A stretch of 9,937 nt of DNA from Thiobacillus sp. (GCA_020216925.1 JAIWOL010000049.1:1-9937), one strand, 5' to 3'. Shown: positions 1 through 7,603, counted from the stretch's first letter. Notes: generated from the letters alone by a model not told the origin. Numbers and translations are program-made.

Positions 1-2456
1 GGCCAGGGGAAGTTGTTGTAGACGATGCCGGCGGAGTAGCGATAGTCACTTTTCAGGCGGCCACACACCGCGCGTACCCAGGCCATGTGCATCGTCGAGG
101 TCAGCACGCCGAAGTGGTAGAGGGTTGCGTCAGGGACAATCTTGACCAGATTGCTGCTCAAGGTATCGGGGTGCATGAAACCGATGGGAATGTAATCCCT
201 GCGTTCGGATGACACCTCTGGAATCAGCAGATAGGCCGATGCCGGCATGTTCTCGACGTGGAAGCGCGTCGGGGTGTCGGCGAGTTTCTGCGTCGGCGGC
301 GATTTGCTCGCCAGGCGGAACTGCCGGACAGCTTCCACGCGCTTCATGACTTCGGGCATCCTGCGCAGTTCGCCGGGTGGGCAGTCGCCCAGCCACAGAC
401 ACCAGCGCTGGTAGCCGTTGATGAATTCGTCCGCGCCCAGCCAGCGGCGGAACCACTTTTCGGCCTGCGGCTCGCGGCGCAGGAATTCGGCTTTCTCGTC
501 GTCGGTGAACAGGTAGTGGCCACCGTCGATGGGTTTGTTGCCGATGCCGATTTCAGGCACCGGGCAGATCGGCGTGCGGCGGTTTTCCAGCACCACGTCC
601 GGCGCGTCCACCAGATACGGATTGATATTGGCGGCGGCCAACGCATGCGGCTCGCCCTTGATGTCGGCGTATTCGTAGATCGTCTTTTCCGCAACGTCGC
701 CCAGCTCGAAGCCGACGATGACGCAGTGCACCGCTGCCTTGCCGCGTGCTTCGTTGCTCCACGAGAAGGTGCGATGCGCAAAGTGGATTTTGACGCCGCG
801 CGCCAGCAACCAGCCCCACAGCACGCCGACCTGTTCGCCCTGCGTGATGGAGTTGGTCGAAACAAAAGCGCAGCGGGTTGGCTGGCCTTCGATGTAACGT
901 GCCGCCTTCACGTACCACGCAGCAACGAAGTCGAGCAGCCCGGCATTGGGGATGCCATCGAACACGGCGCGGGTGTCGGCGCGCTGGGCCTCACTCATGA
1001 ACTTGGCACCGATAAACGGCGGGTTGCCCATCACATAGCTTGCCCGCTCTGCCGGCAGCACGCCGTCCCAGTCGAGCGTGAGCGCGTTGCCGTGGATGAT
1101 GCGCGGGCTGCTCTTGAGCGGGATGCGGGCGAAGTACATGCCGAATTCCTCGCCGACCCTAAGGTTCATCTGGTGGTCGACCAGCCACAGCGCGACCTGG
1201 GCGATCTGGGCGGGGAATTCCTCGATTTCGATGCCGTAGAACTGGTCGACGTCGAGCTGGATGGCCTGGTGGATGTCGAGAAAGCGCGAGCCGGGGCCGG
1301 CGTTGGCGGCGCGCAGGATTTCCAGCTCCAGCAGGCGCAGCTCGCGGTAGGCGATGACGAGAAAATTGCCGCAGCCGCAGGCGGGGTCGAAGAAGGTCAG
1401 TGTGCGCAGCTTCTTGTGCAACTCGAACAGCTTGTTCCGGTTGTTTTTGACGCGCTTGAACTCGGCCCATAGTTCATCGAGAAACAGCGGCTTGATGAGC
1501 TTCTCGATGTTTTCCTCGCTGGTGTAGTGCGCGCCGAGGTTGCGCCGCGCCGTTTTGTCCATGATCGACTGGAACAGCGCGCCGAAGATCGCCGGCGAGA
1601 TCGCGCTCCAGTCGAGCGCGCAGGCGTCGAGCAGCGCCTCGCGCATGGCGGCGTCGAAGTTGGCGATGGCGATTGCCTCCTCGAACAGCCTGCCGTTGAC
1701 GTAGGGAAAGGCGGCGAGCTGCTCGTCGAGCGCCGGGCTGCGTTTGTCTTCGGGTGTGTTCAACACCTGGAACAGTTGCGCGAGCAGGGGGCCGAGGTCG
1801 GAGCCGTCCTCGCGGGTGCGCTCCTCGATGTAGGTGCGCAGCGCCTGCGCCGGCTGGAAAATGCCGGTGTCGTCGGCGAACAGGCAGAACAGCAGGCGCA
1901 CCAGCAGCACTTCGAGCGCGTGGCCGTCGTAGCCGGACGCCTTGAGCGCATCGTGCAGCCGGCCCATGCGCTCGGCGGCCTGGAGGTTGACCGGGTTCTG
2001 CGGCTTGATTGCCTGCGCTTCGTAGCCGGCGATGAAGCCGAAGTGGCGGATGTGCTTGTGCAGGTCTTTCAGCGCGAATTCGCGGGTGTCGCCGGTTTGC
2101 AGGTCGTAGAGCCGGAAGCGGGCGAAATCGCACACGACGATGTGGCGCGGCAGGTCGCGCTCCCGGATGCCGGGAAAGTAATCCAGCGCCTGATTGAAGG
2201 CGCGGTCGAGGTTTTTGCCGCGCGATTTCTGCTCGACCAGCAATACGCCGGGCCAGAACAGGTCGACGTAGCCCTGATCGCCGCCGTATTTCTTGACCGC
2301 GTGCTCGAAGCTGGCGACGCGTTTGTTGGTGATGCCGAAGATTTCGAAGAAGGCGATCCAGAACGGCTTGGCCTGGCTTGCCTCGTCGGCGGCGTCGGCC
2401 CATTCGCGCGAGAACGATAACGCCCGGGATTTGATCTCGTTCCAGGAAAGCGGCAT
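1..2456 (-). CDS. MmeI-like type IIL/IIG restriction-modification enzyme, C-terminus cut by window edge
   Basis: Single polypeptide expected to both cleave DNA and methylate adenine in its target. Reading starts at 2456 (MPLSWNEIKSRAL...) and stays open for 818 codons to the window edge; MmeI itself is about 920 residues, so roughly 100 C-terminal residues are probably missing. Visible parts in order: an N-terminal nuclease core with D65, then E75-Q-K77 (D-X9-EXK, the spacing known in MmeI), followed by VCDFARFRLYDL typical of the family; a helical linker; methyltransferase motif I FFDPACGCGNF at about 355-365; catalytic NPPF at 478-481 (gamma-class N6-adenine type); then a probable target-recognition region from about 600. 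No stop or frameshift interrupts it. It begins 3 bases after the xthA stop without a clear Shine-Dalgarno, which suggests coupled translation. GC (39/60 at 1321-1380) matches the host. Family assignment is from memory of MmeI-family sequences; the target sequence cannot be read. Confidence 0.9.
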   Translation of the reverse strand, partial: MPLSWNEIKSRALSFSREWADAADEASQAKPFWIAFFEIFGITNKRVASFEHAVKKYGGDQGYVDLFWPGVLLVEQKSRGKNLDRAFNQALDYFPGIRERDLPRHIVVCDFARFRLYDLQTGDTREFALKDLHKHIRHFGFIAGYEAQAIKPQNPVNLQAAERMGRLHDALKASGYDGHALEVLLVRLLFCLFADDTGIFQPAQALRTYIEERTREDGSDLGPLLAQLFQVLNTPEDKRSPALDEQLAAFPYVNGRLFEEAIAIANFDAAMREALLDACALDWSAISPAIFGALFQSIMDKTARRNLGAHYTSEENIEKLIKPLFLDELWAEFKRVKNNRNKLFELHKKLRTLTFFDPACGCGNFLVIAYRELRLLELEILRAANAGPGSRFLDIHQAIQLDVDQFYGIEIEEFPAQIAQVALWLVDHQMNLRVGEEFGMYFARIPLKSSPRIIHGNALTLDWDGVLPAERASYVMGNPPFIGAKFMSEAQRADTRAVFDGIPNAGLLDFVAAWYVKAARYIEGQPTRCAFVSTNSITQGEQVGVLWGWLLARGVKIHFAHRTFSWSNEARGKAAVHCVIVGFELGDVAEKTIYEYADIKGEPHALAAANINPYLVDAPDVVLENRRTPICPVPEIGIGNKPIDGGHYLFTDDEKAEFLRREPQAEKWFRRWLGADEFINGYQRWCLWLGDCPPGELRRMPEVMKRVEAVRQFRLASKSPPTQKLADTPTRFHVENMPASAYLLIPEVSSERRDYIPIGFMHPDTLSSNLVKIVPDATLYHFGVLTSTMHMAWVRAVCGRLKSDYRYSAGIVYNNFPW

Positions 2457-2459
2457 GGG

Positions 2460-3239
2460 TCAGGGTGTGTAGTCGTAATCGACGATCAATGGTGCATGGT
2501 CGGAAAACCGCCGCTCCTTGTAAACGCTGGCGGACATGGCGCGCGCGGCAATGCCCGGCGTGGCGATCTGGTAGTCGATGCGCCAGCCGACGTTTTTGGC
2601 CCAGGCCTGGCCGCGGTTGCTCCACCAGGTGTAAGCCTCACCCGTGGCCTCGGGATACAGGCTGCGGTAGACGTCGACCCAGCCGAGCTCGTCGAACAGC
2701 CGTGTCATCCAGGCGCGTTCCCCGGGCAGGAAGCCGGAATTTTTCTGGTTGGATTTCCAGTTCTTGAGGTCGATTTCCTTGTGGGCGATGTTCCAGTCGC
2801 CGCAGATGACGATTTCGCGGCCCGAAGTCATGAGCTTTTCCAGGTGCGGGAAGAAAGCTTCCATGAAGCGGAATTTGGCCTGCTGGCGTTCTTCGGAACT
2901 CGATCCGGATGGCTGATACAGCGAGATGACGGCCAGGTGGCCGTAGTCGGCCTCGATGTAGCGGCCTTCGGCATCGAATTCGGCAACGCCTATGCCTTCG
3001 ATGATGCGCGCGGGCGGCTGGCGGGTGTAGACGCCGACGCCGCTGTAGCCTTTTTTCTCGGCGTAGTGGAAAGCGCCGGACAGACCGTGGCAGGCGAGGA
3101 ATTCGGGCCGCATGTCGGCGGCCTGGGCCTTGAGTTCCTGCACGCAGACGACGTCGGCGTGTTGCGCGGGCAGCCAGTCGAAAAAGCCCTTGCTGGCGGC
3201 GGAGCGGATGCCGTTGAGGTTGGCCGATATAATGCGCAT
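2460..3239 (-). CDS. xthA: Exodeoxyribonuclease III / AP endonuclease
   Basis: Cytoplasmic DNA repair enzyme that nicks at abasic sites and removes nucleotides from 3' ends (EEP nuclease fold). The 259-residue product is of full family length (E. coli ExoIII is 268). Visible catalytic elements: N7 in [10 protein letters not shown], metal-binding E35 in VCVQELK, Y108 in SLYQP, the D148-W-N150 pair in CGDWNIAH, D222 in WRIDYQ, and the terminal D247-H248 of [12 protein letters not shown], together the full ExoIII set. The start at 3239 gives the family's usual [10 protein letters not shown] beginning. It is divergent from pyrE with only 31 bases between the starts, and the MmeI-like gene follows after 3 bases, so the two probably share a transcript. 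Base composition matches the flanking core genes. Whether the protein is closer to the ExoA or ExoIII subgroup was not resolved. Confidence 0.96.
   Translation of the reverse strand: MRIISANLNGIRSAASKGFFDWLPAQHADVVCVQELKAQAADMRPEFLACHGLSGAFHYAEKKGYSGVGVYTRQPPARIIEGIGVAEFDAEGRYIEADYGHLAVISLYQPSGSSSEERQQAKFRFMEAFFPHLEKLMTSGREIVICGDWNIAHKEIDLKNWKSNQKNSGFLPGERAWMTRLFDELGWVDVYRSLYPEATGEAYTWWSNRGQAWAKNVGWRIDYQIATPGIAARAMSASVYKERRFSDHAPLIVDYDYTP
3228..3233 (+). promoter_or_regulatory. Candidate -10 box for pyrE
   Basis: A perfect sigma70-type TATAAT lies 37 bases before the pyrE ATG, inside the first codons of the divergent xthA. Transcription would begin near 3240 and give a leader of about 30 bases. 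No good -35 box is seen at 15-18 bases upstream (the 17-base position reads CGGATG), and there is no extended -10 TGN, so the call rests on the -10 box and its position only. Confidence 0.4.
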
Positions 3240-3270
3240 GGCGTTTGTTTTGTTAAAGAAAAGTGTGGAA

Positions 3271-3909
3271 ATGTCCGATTACAGAGCCGATTTTGTGGAA
3301 TTTGCCGTTGCTTCGCAGGTGTTGTGCTTTGGCGAGTTCAAGACCAAGGCGGGGCGGATGAGTCCCTATTTTTTTAATGCGGGGCTGTTCAACGACGGCG
3401 ACAAGCTCAAAAGGCTGGGTGAATTTTACGCGAAAGCCATCGTCGACTCGGGGATTGCCTTCGACGTGTTGTTCGGGCCGGCGTACAAGGGCATTCCGCT
3501 GGCCGCCTCAATTGCGATTGCGCTGGCGGGTATGGGCCGCAACGTGCCGTTTGCCTTCAACCGCAAGGAAGCCAAGGATCACGGCGAGGGCGGCACGGTG
3601 GTCGGCGCGGCGCTGAAAGGCCGGGTGCTGATCGTCGACGATGTGATTTCGGCCGGCACTTCGGTGCGCGAATCGGTGGAACTGATCCGCGGCGCTGGCG
3701 CCCAACCGGCAGGCGTGGTGATCGCGCTGGACCGCATGGAGCGTGGCGCGGGCGCGCAATCCGCCGTGCAGGAGGTGCGGACGCAGTATGCAATTCCGGT
3801 GGTGGCCGTCGTCACCCTGGACAACCTGGTGGAGTATCTGGAGCGTGATGCAGACCGACAAGCCGAACTTTCAGCCGTGGCGGCTTACCGTGCGACGTAC
3901 GGCGTCTAG
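3271..3909 (+). CDS. pyrE: Orotate phosphoribosyltransferase
   Basis: Converts orotate and PRPP to orotidine 5'-monophosphate in de novo pyrimidine synthesis (cytoplasm). The product is 212 residues, close to the 213 of E. coli PyrE. Visible: [19 protein letters not shown] at 20-38 (N-terminal substrate loop), [11 protein letters not shown] at 68-78, the flexible catalytic loop [11 protein letters not shown] at 98-108, and the PRPP-binding signature [13 protein letters not shown] at 119-131. The start at 3271 ([12 protein letters not shown]) is chosen because it gives the family's normal N-terminus. An ATG 33 bases upstream would add [11 protein letters not shown] and overlap xthA's start codon, and it is not supported by the family pattern. 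A purine-rich AAAGAAAAG before the ATG may serve as ribosome binding site. The 3' end overlaps the following DUF4124 gene by 62 bases, so the two are probably one transcription unit. Confidence 0.97.
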   Translation: MSDYRADFVEFAVASQVLCFGEFKTKAGRMSPYFFNAGLFNDGDKLKRLGEFYAKAIVDSGIAFDVLFGPAYKGIPLAASIAIALAGMGRNVPFAFNRKEAKDHGEGGTVVGAALKGRVLIVDDVISAGTSVRESVELIRGAGAQPAGVVIALDRMERGAGAQSAVQEVRTQYAIPVVAVVTLDNLVEYLERDADRQAELSAVAAYRATYGV

Positions 3910-4495
3910 CTTACTGGTGCTTGTGCTGCTGGCTGCGGGCGCGGCGCACGCGGCGATGTACCGCTGGGTCGACAGCAATGGCCGCGTGCATTACAGCGAT
4001 ACGCTGCCGCCCACTTACCAGAAGAGCGGCGCGGCGGAGATGAACAAGCAGGGTACGGTCATCAAGCGCACGCAGTCCGAAGCGGAACGGCGCGCCGAGG
4101 CCGAACGGCAGGCCGAACTTGCTCGCCTGAAGGCGGAACAGGCCAGACAGGCGCAGCTCGACCGCGCGTTGACCCAGACCTATACATCCGAAGCCGAGAT
4201 CGATCTTGCGCGTGACCGCGCGCTGGAACACCACCGCCTGCTGATCAAGAGCGCGCAGATTCGGGCCGAGGCGGTCAACGCCACGCTCGCCGAACTCAAA
4301 GACCGCATGGCCCGCATCGAGAAAGCCGGTCGCAAGGTGGGCCCCGGCATCGTCGAGCAGTATGAGCAGGCCGAGCGGGAAAACCTGGAGTTGAAGCGCA
4401 CGATCCTCAACAACGAAGAGGCGATGGTTCGGGTGCGCGACAAATACACGGCCGACAAGCTGCGCTTCCGCGAGCTGACCGCGAACCAGCCATGA
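3848..4495 (+). CDS. Secreted/periplasmic DUF4124-domain protein with coiled coil
   Basis: The 215-residue product starts with a signal-peptide-like stretch: basic residues (RLTVRRT), a hydrophobic core [12 protein letters not shown], and a cleavage-like AHA at about 33-35. It is followed directly by [19 protein letters not shown], the hallmark of DUF4124 domains common in exported gammaproteobacterial and betaproteobacterial proteins. From about residue 65 onward it is rich in E, A, R, K and Q with heptad-like spacing, so a long coiled coil is likely. Function is unknown; a cell-envelope role is only inferred. The start at 3848 is preferred because GGAG lies 4 bases upstream (3840-3843). A GTG at 3890 would also give a usable signal peptide with a shorter overlap. 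The gene begins inside pyrE in another frame and ends 17 bases before the 4513-4558 hairpin. Confidence 0.85.
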   Translation: MQTDKPNFQPWRLTVRRTASSLLVLVLLAAGAAHAAMYRWVDSNGRVHYSDTLPPTYQKSGAAEMNKQGTVIKRTQSEAERRAEAERQAELARLKAEQARQAQLDRALTQTYTSEAEIDLARDRALEHHRLLIKSAQIRAEAVNATLAELKDRMARIEKAGRKVGPGIVEQYEQAERENLELKRTILNNEEAMVRVRDKYTADKLRFRELTANQP

Positions 4496-4512
4496 AATCC
4501 GGGTGGTGAAAG

Positions 4513-4558
4513 CCAGCCATTGAAAACGGGGCTTTGCGGCCCCGTTTTCAATGGCTGG
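4513..4558. terminator. Bidirectional Rho-independent terminator, 20-bp perfect stem
   Basis: Arms 4513-4532 and 4539-4558 are perfect reverse complements around a 6-base loop (TTTGCG). The inner part is GC-rich (CGGGGC/GCCCCG) and is flanked by AAAA on one side and TTTT on the other, so either strand gives a hairpin followed by a short U-run. It lies between the convergent ends of the DUF4124 gene (4495) and gatB (4595), where a shared terminator is expected. The additional 10 paired bases outside the A/T runs are longer than a standard terminator needs. Confidence 0.85.
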
Positions 4559-4594
4559 ACAGGTTGGTGCGGCGGCCGGGCCGGCTCGCCGGGC

Positions 4595-6022
4595 TCAGCC
4601 CAGCCTGGCCTTGAGCCGTTCGTTCACCTGCGCCGGGTTGGCCTTTCCCCGGGAAATCTTCATCACCTGGCCGACCAGGGCATTGAAGGCCTTTTCCTTG
4701 CCGGCGCGGAATTCCTCGACCGACTTCGGGTTGGCAGCCAGTACCTCGTCGATGATCTTTTCCAGTTCGCCGGAATCGGACATCTGTCTCAGGCCACGCG
4801 CTTCGATGATGGCGTCGACTTCGCCTTCCTGGTTCCATAAACCTTCGAACGCCTGCTTGGCGAGTTTGCCGGACAGCGTGCCGTCGTGGATACGGGCGAT
4901 GAGCTGGCCCAGCTGGACGGCGCTGACCGGGCTTTGCGTGATTGTGAGTTCGGCGCGGTTGAGCGCGGCGGAGAGCTCGCCCATTACCCAGTTGGCGGCT
5001 AGTTTGCCCTGTCCGCAGGTTTTCGCCACGGCTTCGAAGTAGTCGGCGAGCGCGCGCGACCCGGTCAGCACCGAAGCGTCGTAGGCCGACACGCCGTACT
5101 GTTCGGCAAAGCGCGCCTGCATCGCCGCGGGCAGTTCGGGCAGCGTCGAACGGATCTGTTCGATCCACGCGTCGTCGAGTTTTACCGGCAACAGGTCGGG
5201 GTCGGGGAAGTAGCGGTAGTCGTGGGCCTCTTCCTTGCTGCGCATCATGCGCGTCTCGCCGGTGTCGGGGTCGAACAGCACCGTGGCCTGCTCGACGCGG
5301 CCGCCGTCTTCCAGGGTTTCGATCTGCCAGCGCACTTCGTAATCGATGGCCTGCTGCAGGAACTTGAACGAGTTGAGGTTCTTGATCTCGCGGCGGGTGC
5401 CGAATTCGGCCTGGCCGAGGGGACGCACCGATACGTTGGCGTCGACGCGGAAGCTGCCCTCCATCATGTTGCCGTCGCAGATGCCGATCCAGGTCACCAG
5501 CGTGTGCAGCGCGCGCGCATAGGCCACGGCTTCGGCGCTTGAGCGCATGTCGGGTTCGGAGACGATTTCCAGCAGCGGCGTGCCAGCGCGGTTGAGGTCG
5601 ATGCCGCTCATGCCGTGGAAATCTTCATGCAGCGATTTGCCGGCGTCTTCCTCCATGTGCGCGCGGGTGAGGCGAACGGTCTTTTCCACGCCGTCCACCA
5701 CGATTTTCAGGCTGCCGCCCTCGACGATGGGCCGGGCCAGCTGGCTGATCTGGTAACCCTTGGGAAGGTCTGGATAGAAGTAGTTCTTGCGGTCGAAGAC
5801 GTTCACGCGGTTGAGCGAGGCGCCAATCGCCAGCCCGAACTTGATCGCGCATTCCACCGCGCCACGGTTCAACACCGGCAGCACACCGGGCAGGGCGATG
5901 TCGACGGCGCTGGCCTGCGTGTTGGGGGGGGCGCCGAAGGCGGTGCTGCTGCCGGAGAAAATCTTGGATTGGGTGGCGAGCTGGGTGTGGACTTCCAGCC
6001 CGATGACGGTTTCCCATTTCAT
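4595..6022 (-). CDS. gatB: Asp/Glu-tRNA(Asn/Gln) amidotransferase subunit B
   Basis: GatB binds mischarged Asp-tRNA(Asn) or Glu-tRNA(Gln), activates the acyl group with ATP, and receives ammonia from GatA. The product is 475 residues, full family length. Visible: IGLEVHTQL with E10 and H12 (metal/kinase site), [18 protein letters not shown] at 77-94, AHMEED with E124/E125, the GatB signature [18 protein letters not shown] from 141, and [13 protein letters not shown]. The C-terminal third, from about residue 325, is the helical YqeY-like tRNA-binding tail ending in KARLG. The start at 6022 is fixed by homology and by a good Shine-Dalgarno (GGAG at 6035-6032, 9 bases before the ATG) lying within the end of the upstream endonuclease gene. 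The ATG overlaps that gene's TGA as ATGA. It is unusual in being separated from gatA by about 1.6 kb of restriction-modification genes. Confidence 0.98.
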   Translation of the reverse strand: MKWETVIGLEVHTQLATQSKIFSGSSTAFGAPPNTQASAVDIALPGVLPVLNRGAVECAIKFGLAIGASLNRVNVFDRKNYFYPDLPKGYQISQLARPIVEGGSLKIVVDGVEKTVRLTRAHMEEDAGKSLHEDFHGMSGIDLNRAGTPLLEIVSEPDMRSSAEAVAYARALHTLVTWIGICDGNMMEGSFRVDANVSVRPLGQAEFGTRREIKNLNSFKFLQQAIDYEVRWQIETLEDGGRVEQATVLFDPDTGETRMMRSKEEAHDYRYFPDPDLLPVKLDDAWIEQIRSTLPELPAAMQARFAEQYGVSAYDASVLTGSRALADYFEAVAKTCGQGKLAANWVMGELSAALNRAELTITQSPVSAVQLGQLIARIHDGTLSGKLAKQAFEGLWNQEGEVDAIIEARGLRQMSDSGELEKIIDEVLAANPKSVEEFRAGKEKAFNALVGQVMKISRGKANPAQVNERLKARLG

Positions 6023-6771
6023 GCTTTTTTTCTCCGAGAATTGGGTTTTTCTCTGGATGAATTAAAAGCAACGAGTTTAGGCCAGTCTATTCCACCATCT
6101 GCTTGGCAGAAGTCCTGGATAAAATTAGCAGTAAAGCGATTGACGACCTTGGCGTAGGCATTAGCAAATTCGTCATTCCTGATTTTCGCTTCGTGACCCA
6201 GTGGTTCGATGATTTCACGATACATGTTTTCATCGCCTGAAATCAGTTCCCAGAATGACTGACCACAGAGTTTCATGTACTCACCTTTTTCTGGATTTCT
6301 GTCTCGACCATAACAGCATCCGTTGACGGCAATCAAAAGTTTTTTCTGGCCATAAATCCGTTTGGCCTGCTTGAAATGATCGAGCATTTTTTTAATCTGA
6401 CTAGAGTTCCCCCAATTTGGCCCAGATTTAATCGAGACGATATAACGCGCACCTTCACGATCAAATTCTAGATCGATCCCCTCTGTCGTTGATTTTTTGC
6501 CATCGTAGGCAAGTGAACAGACATGAATAGCAAGTAATTCGAGAAAATCACCAAAAATCGTTTCTTCTTGAGATGATAAACGGGCGTCAAGCAGTTGCTT
6601 TACGAGGTTTGGTGCTGTTTCGAGGTGTTTTGCCTTGAATAGGTAGGGATTTTTCCGGGCCAACAGTGTCGTGAGCTTCAGTCCTTCCAGACTTTGCAGC
6701 CTTTTTTCGTGAAATTGTGGGATGTTTAGTTTGATGAAAGCCGTCAGTTTTGCTTTGGTTGGTTTGCCCAT
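6019..6771 (-). CDS. Type II restriction endonuclease, PmeII-like family
   Basis: Predicted partner nuclease of the upstream methyltransferase, 250 residues. The start at 6771 ([14 protein letters not shown]) is chosen because the following text ([44 protein letters not shown]) resembles known family members from its beginning; AGGA lies 11 bases upstream. Candidate catalytic core: D100 in EGIDLEF and S113-I-K115 in [16 protein letters not shown], a PD-(D/E)XK-like layout with Ser in the usual second acidic position; E69/E70 could supply an acid. Other strong blocks are [10 protein letters not shown] (148-157) and [14 protein letters not shown] (167-180). Assignment to the PmeII-type family is from memory, and the recognition site is unknown. 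The reading frame is open back to 7149, but that part is only antisense-frame noise over the methyltransferase. The first 185 bases overlap the methyltransferase gene. GC is about 45% (27/60 at 6421-6480), far below the flanks. Confidence 0.85.
   Translation of the reverse strand: MGKPTKAKLTAFIKLNIPQFHEKRLQSLEGLKLTTLLARKNPYLFKAKHLETAPNLVKQLLDARLSSQEETIFGDFLELLAIHVCSLAYDGKKSTTEGIDLEFDREGARYIVSIKSGPNWGNSSQIKKMLDHFKQAKRIYGQKKLLIAVNGCCYGRDRNPEKGEYMKLCGQSFWELISGDENMYREIIEPLGHEAKIRNDEFANAYAKVVNRFTANFIQDFCQADGGIDWPKLVAFNSSREKPNSRRKKA
6032..6035 (-). promoter_or_regulatory. gatB ribosome binding site inside endonuclease gene
   Basis: GGAG on the minus strand, 9 bases before the gatB ATG, lies in the last codons of the restriction endonuclease (SRRKKA). 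It is followed by a run of seven A (6031-6025). This is the best Shine-Dalgarno of the gat cluster and confirms the gatB start at 6022. Initiation may depend on ribosomes finishing the endonuclease gene, since stop and start overlap. Confidence 0.7.
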
Positions 6772-7603
6772 AAGGTTTTTGTTCCTGTAATAACACCATT
6801 TGAGTACCCGTCGCTCGACGCGACATTTCACAATACTCTTCCAGCTTGTCGATACCAATTGCATTTCTGCCAAGCAGCTGGGCAGCCTTGAGCGTGGTTC
6901 CCGAGCCAACGAACGGATCCAAAACAGTGTCGCCCACATCTGTGAAAAGCTTGATGAACCATTCGGGCAGACTTTGAGGGAAAGCAGCGCTGTGATTCTT
7001 GTTTCCGCATTCTGTGGCGAGGTGCAGCACATTGGTCGGGAAAGCCATTGGACGGTCAAGCCAGTTGGCGATGTTTTTGCCAAAACCGCTGCCGACCTGG
7101 GAGTCGAAACGCACCGTGTCGTTTTTGCCGAGTGATTTAAGGCGGGCATCTGCCCAGTCGCCCATCGGAACCATGACGGCTTCCTGGTTCATTTTGAATT
7201 TTCTTGCCTTGGTGAAATGCAAACAGCGTTCCCAAGAATCCCTGAAGCGGTTTGGCCATTTTCCGGGATAGCAATTGCGTTTGTGCCAGATGTACTCCTC
7301 GGTCCATAACCATCCCTGTTTACGCAGCGCAAGGATTAGCTCGATCACATAAGTATGACGTTCGCCATTTTCTGCCTTTTCTTTGATATTCAATACGAAC
7401 GACCCTGTAGGTTTCAGTACGCGTAGAAATTCGACCGACCGTTCGAGAAACCAGTCGACATACTTTTCAGGCGGAATCCCACCATAGGTTTTTTTGCGGC
7501 GATCCGCATAGGGTGGAGAAGTTACGATCAGATCGATACTGGCATCGTCAAAGGATTTCAGTACCGTTCCGCAATCTCCCTGTATGACATCAATAGTGGG
7601 CAT
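6587..7603 (-). CDS. Type II DNA methyltransferase, beta class, probably N4-cytosine
   Basis: Protects the host genome at the site cut by the neighbouring endonuclease. The product is 338 residues when started at 7603 (MPTIDVIQGDCGTVLKSF). Motif order is catalytic first, SAM-binding last, as in the beta class: TSPPY at 28-32 and DPFVGSGTT at 229-237, with FPTNVL and the following stretch between them as target recognition. TSPPY (rather than DPPY) favours N4-cytosine methylation; this is inference, not proof. The ATG at 7603 begins 10 bases after the gatA stop. A GTG at 7651 in the same frame would overlap gatA and adds residues not expected in the family. No good Shine-Dalgarno is seen, so coupling to gatA translation is likely. 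The last ~61 residues (from 278) are basic and low in complexity (13 Lys/Arg) and overprint the endonuclease start. No controller gene is present. Confidence 0.9.
   Translation of the reverse strand: MPTIDVIQGDCGTVLKSFDDASIDLIVTSPPYADRRKKTYGGIPPEKYVDWFLERSVEFLRVLKPTGSFVLNIKEKAENGERHTYVIELILALRKQGWLWTEEYIWHKRNCYPGKWPNRFRDSWERCLHFTKARKFKMNQEAVMVPMGDWADARLKSLGKNDTVRFDSQVGSGFGKNIANWLDRPMAFPTNVLHLATECGNKNHSAAFPQSLPEWFIKLFTDVGDTVLDPFVGSGTTLKAAQLLGRNAIGIDKLEEYCEMSRRATGTQMVLLQEQKPYGQTNQSKTDGFHQTKHPTISRKKAAKSGRTEAHDTVGPEKSLPIQGKTPRNSTKPRKATA

Noticed and set aside
258..1472. Long plus-strand open frame (404 codons) at the left end
   Set aside because: It lies antisense to the MmeI-like gene, whose translation carries clear family motifs; the plus-strand product shows no family pattern and is a by-product of high GC.
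3112..3270. Upstream extension of pyrE
   Set aside because: It runs over xthA in antisense, and PyrE homologues begin at MSDYRxDF, which is at 3271.
4513..4558. Inverted repeat as a transposon end
   Set aside because: The arms are only 6 bases apart with a GC core and flanking A/T runs, fitting a terminator; no transposase or target duplication is visible.
6772..7149. N-terminal extension of the endonuclease reading frame
   Set aside because: This stretch lies over the methyltransferase core in another frame and has no family-like content; recognisable endonuclease sequence begins at the ATG at 6771.
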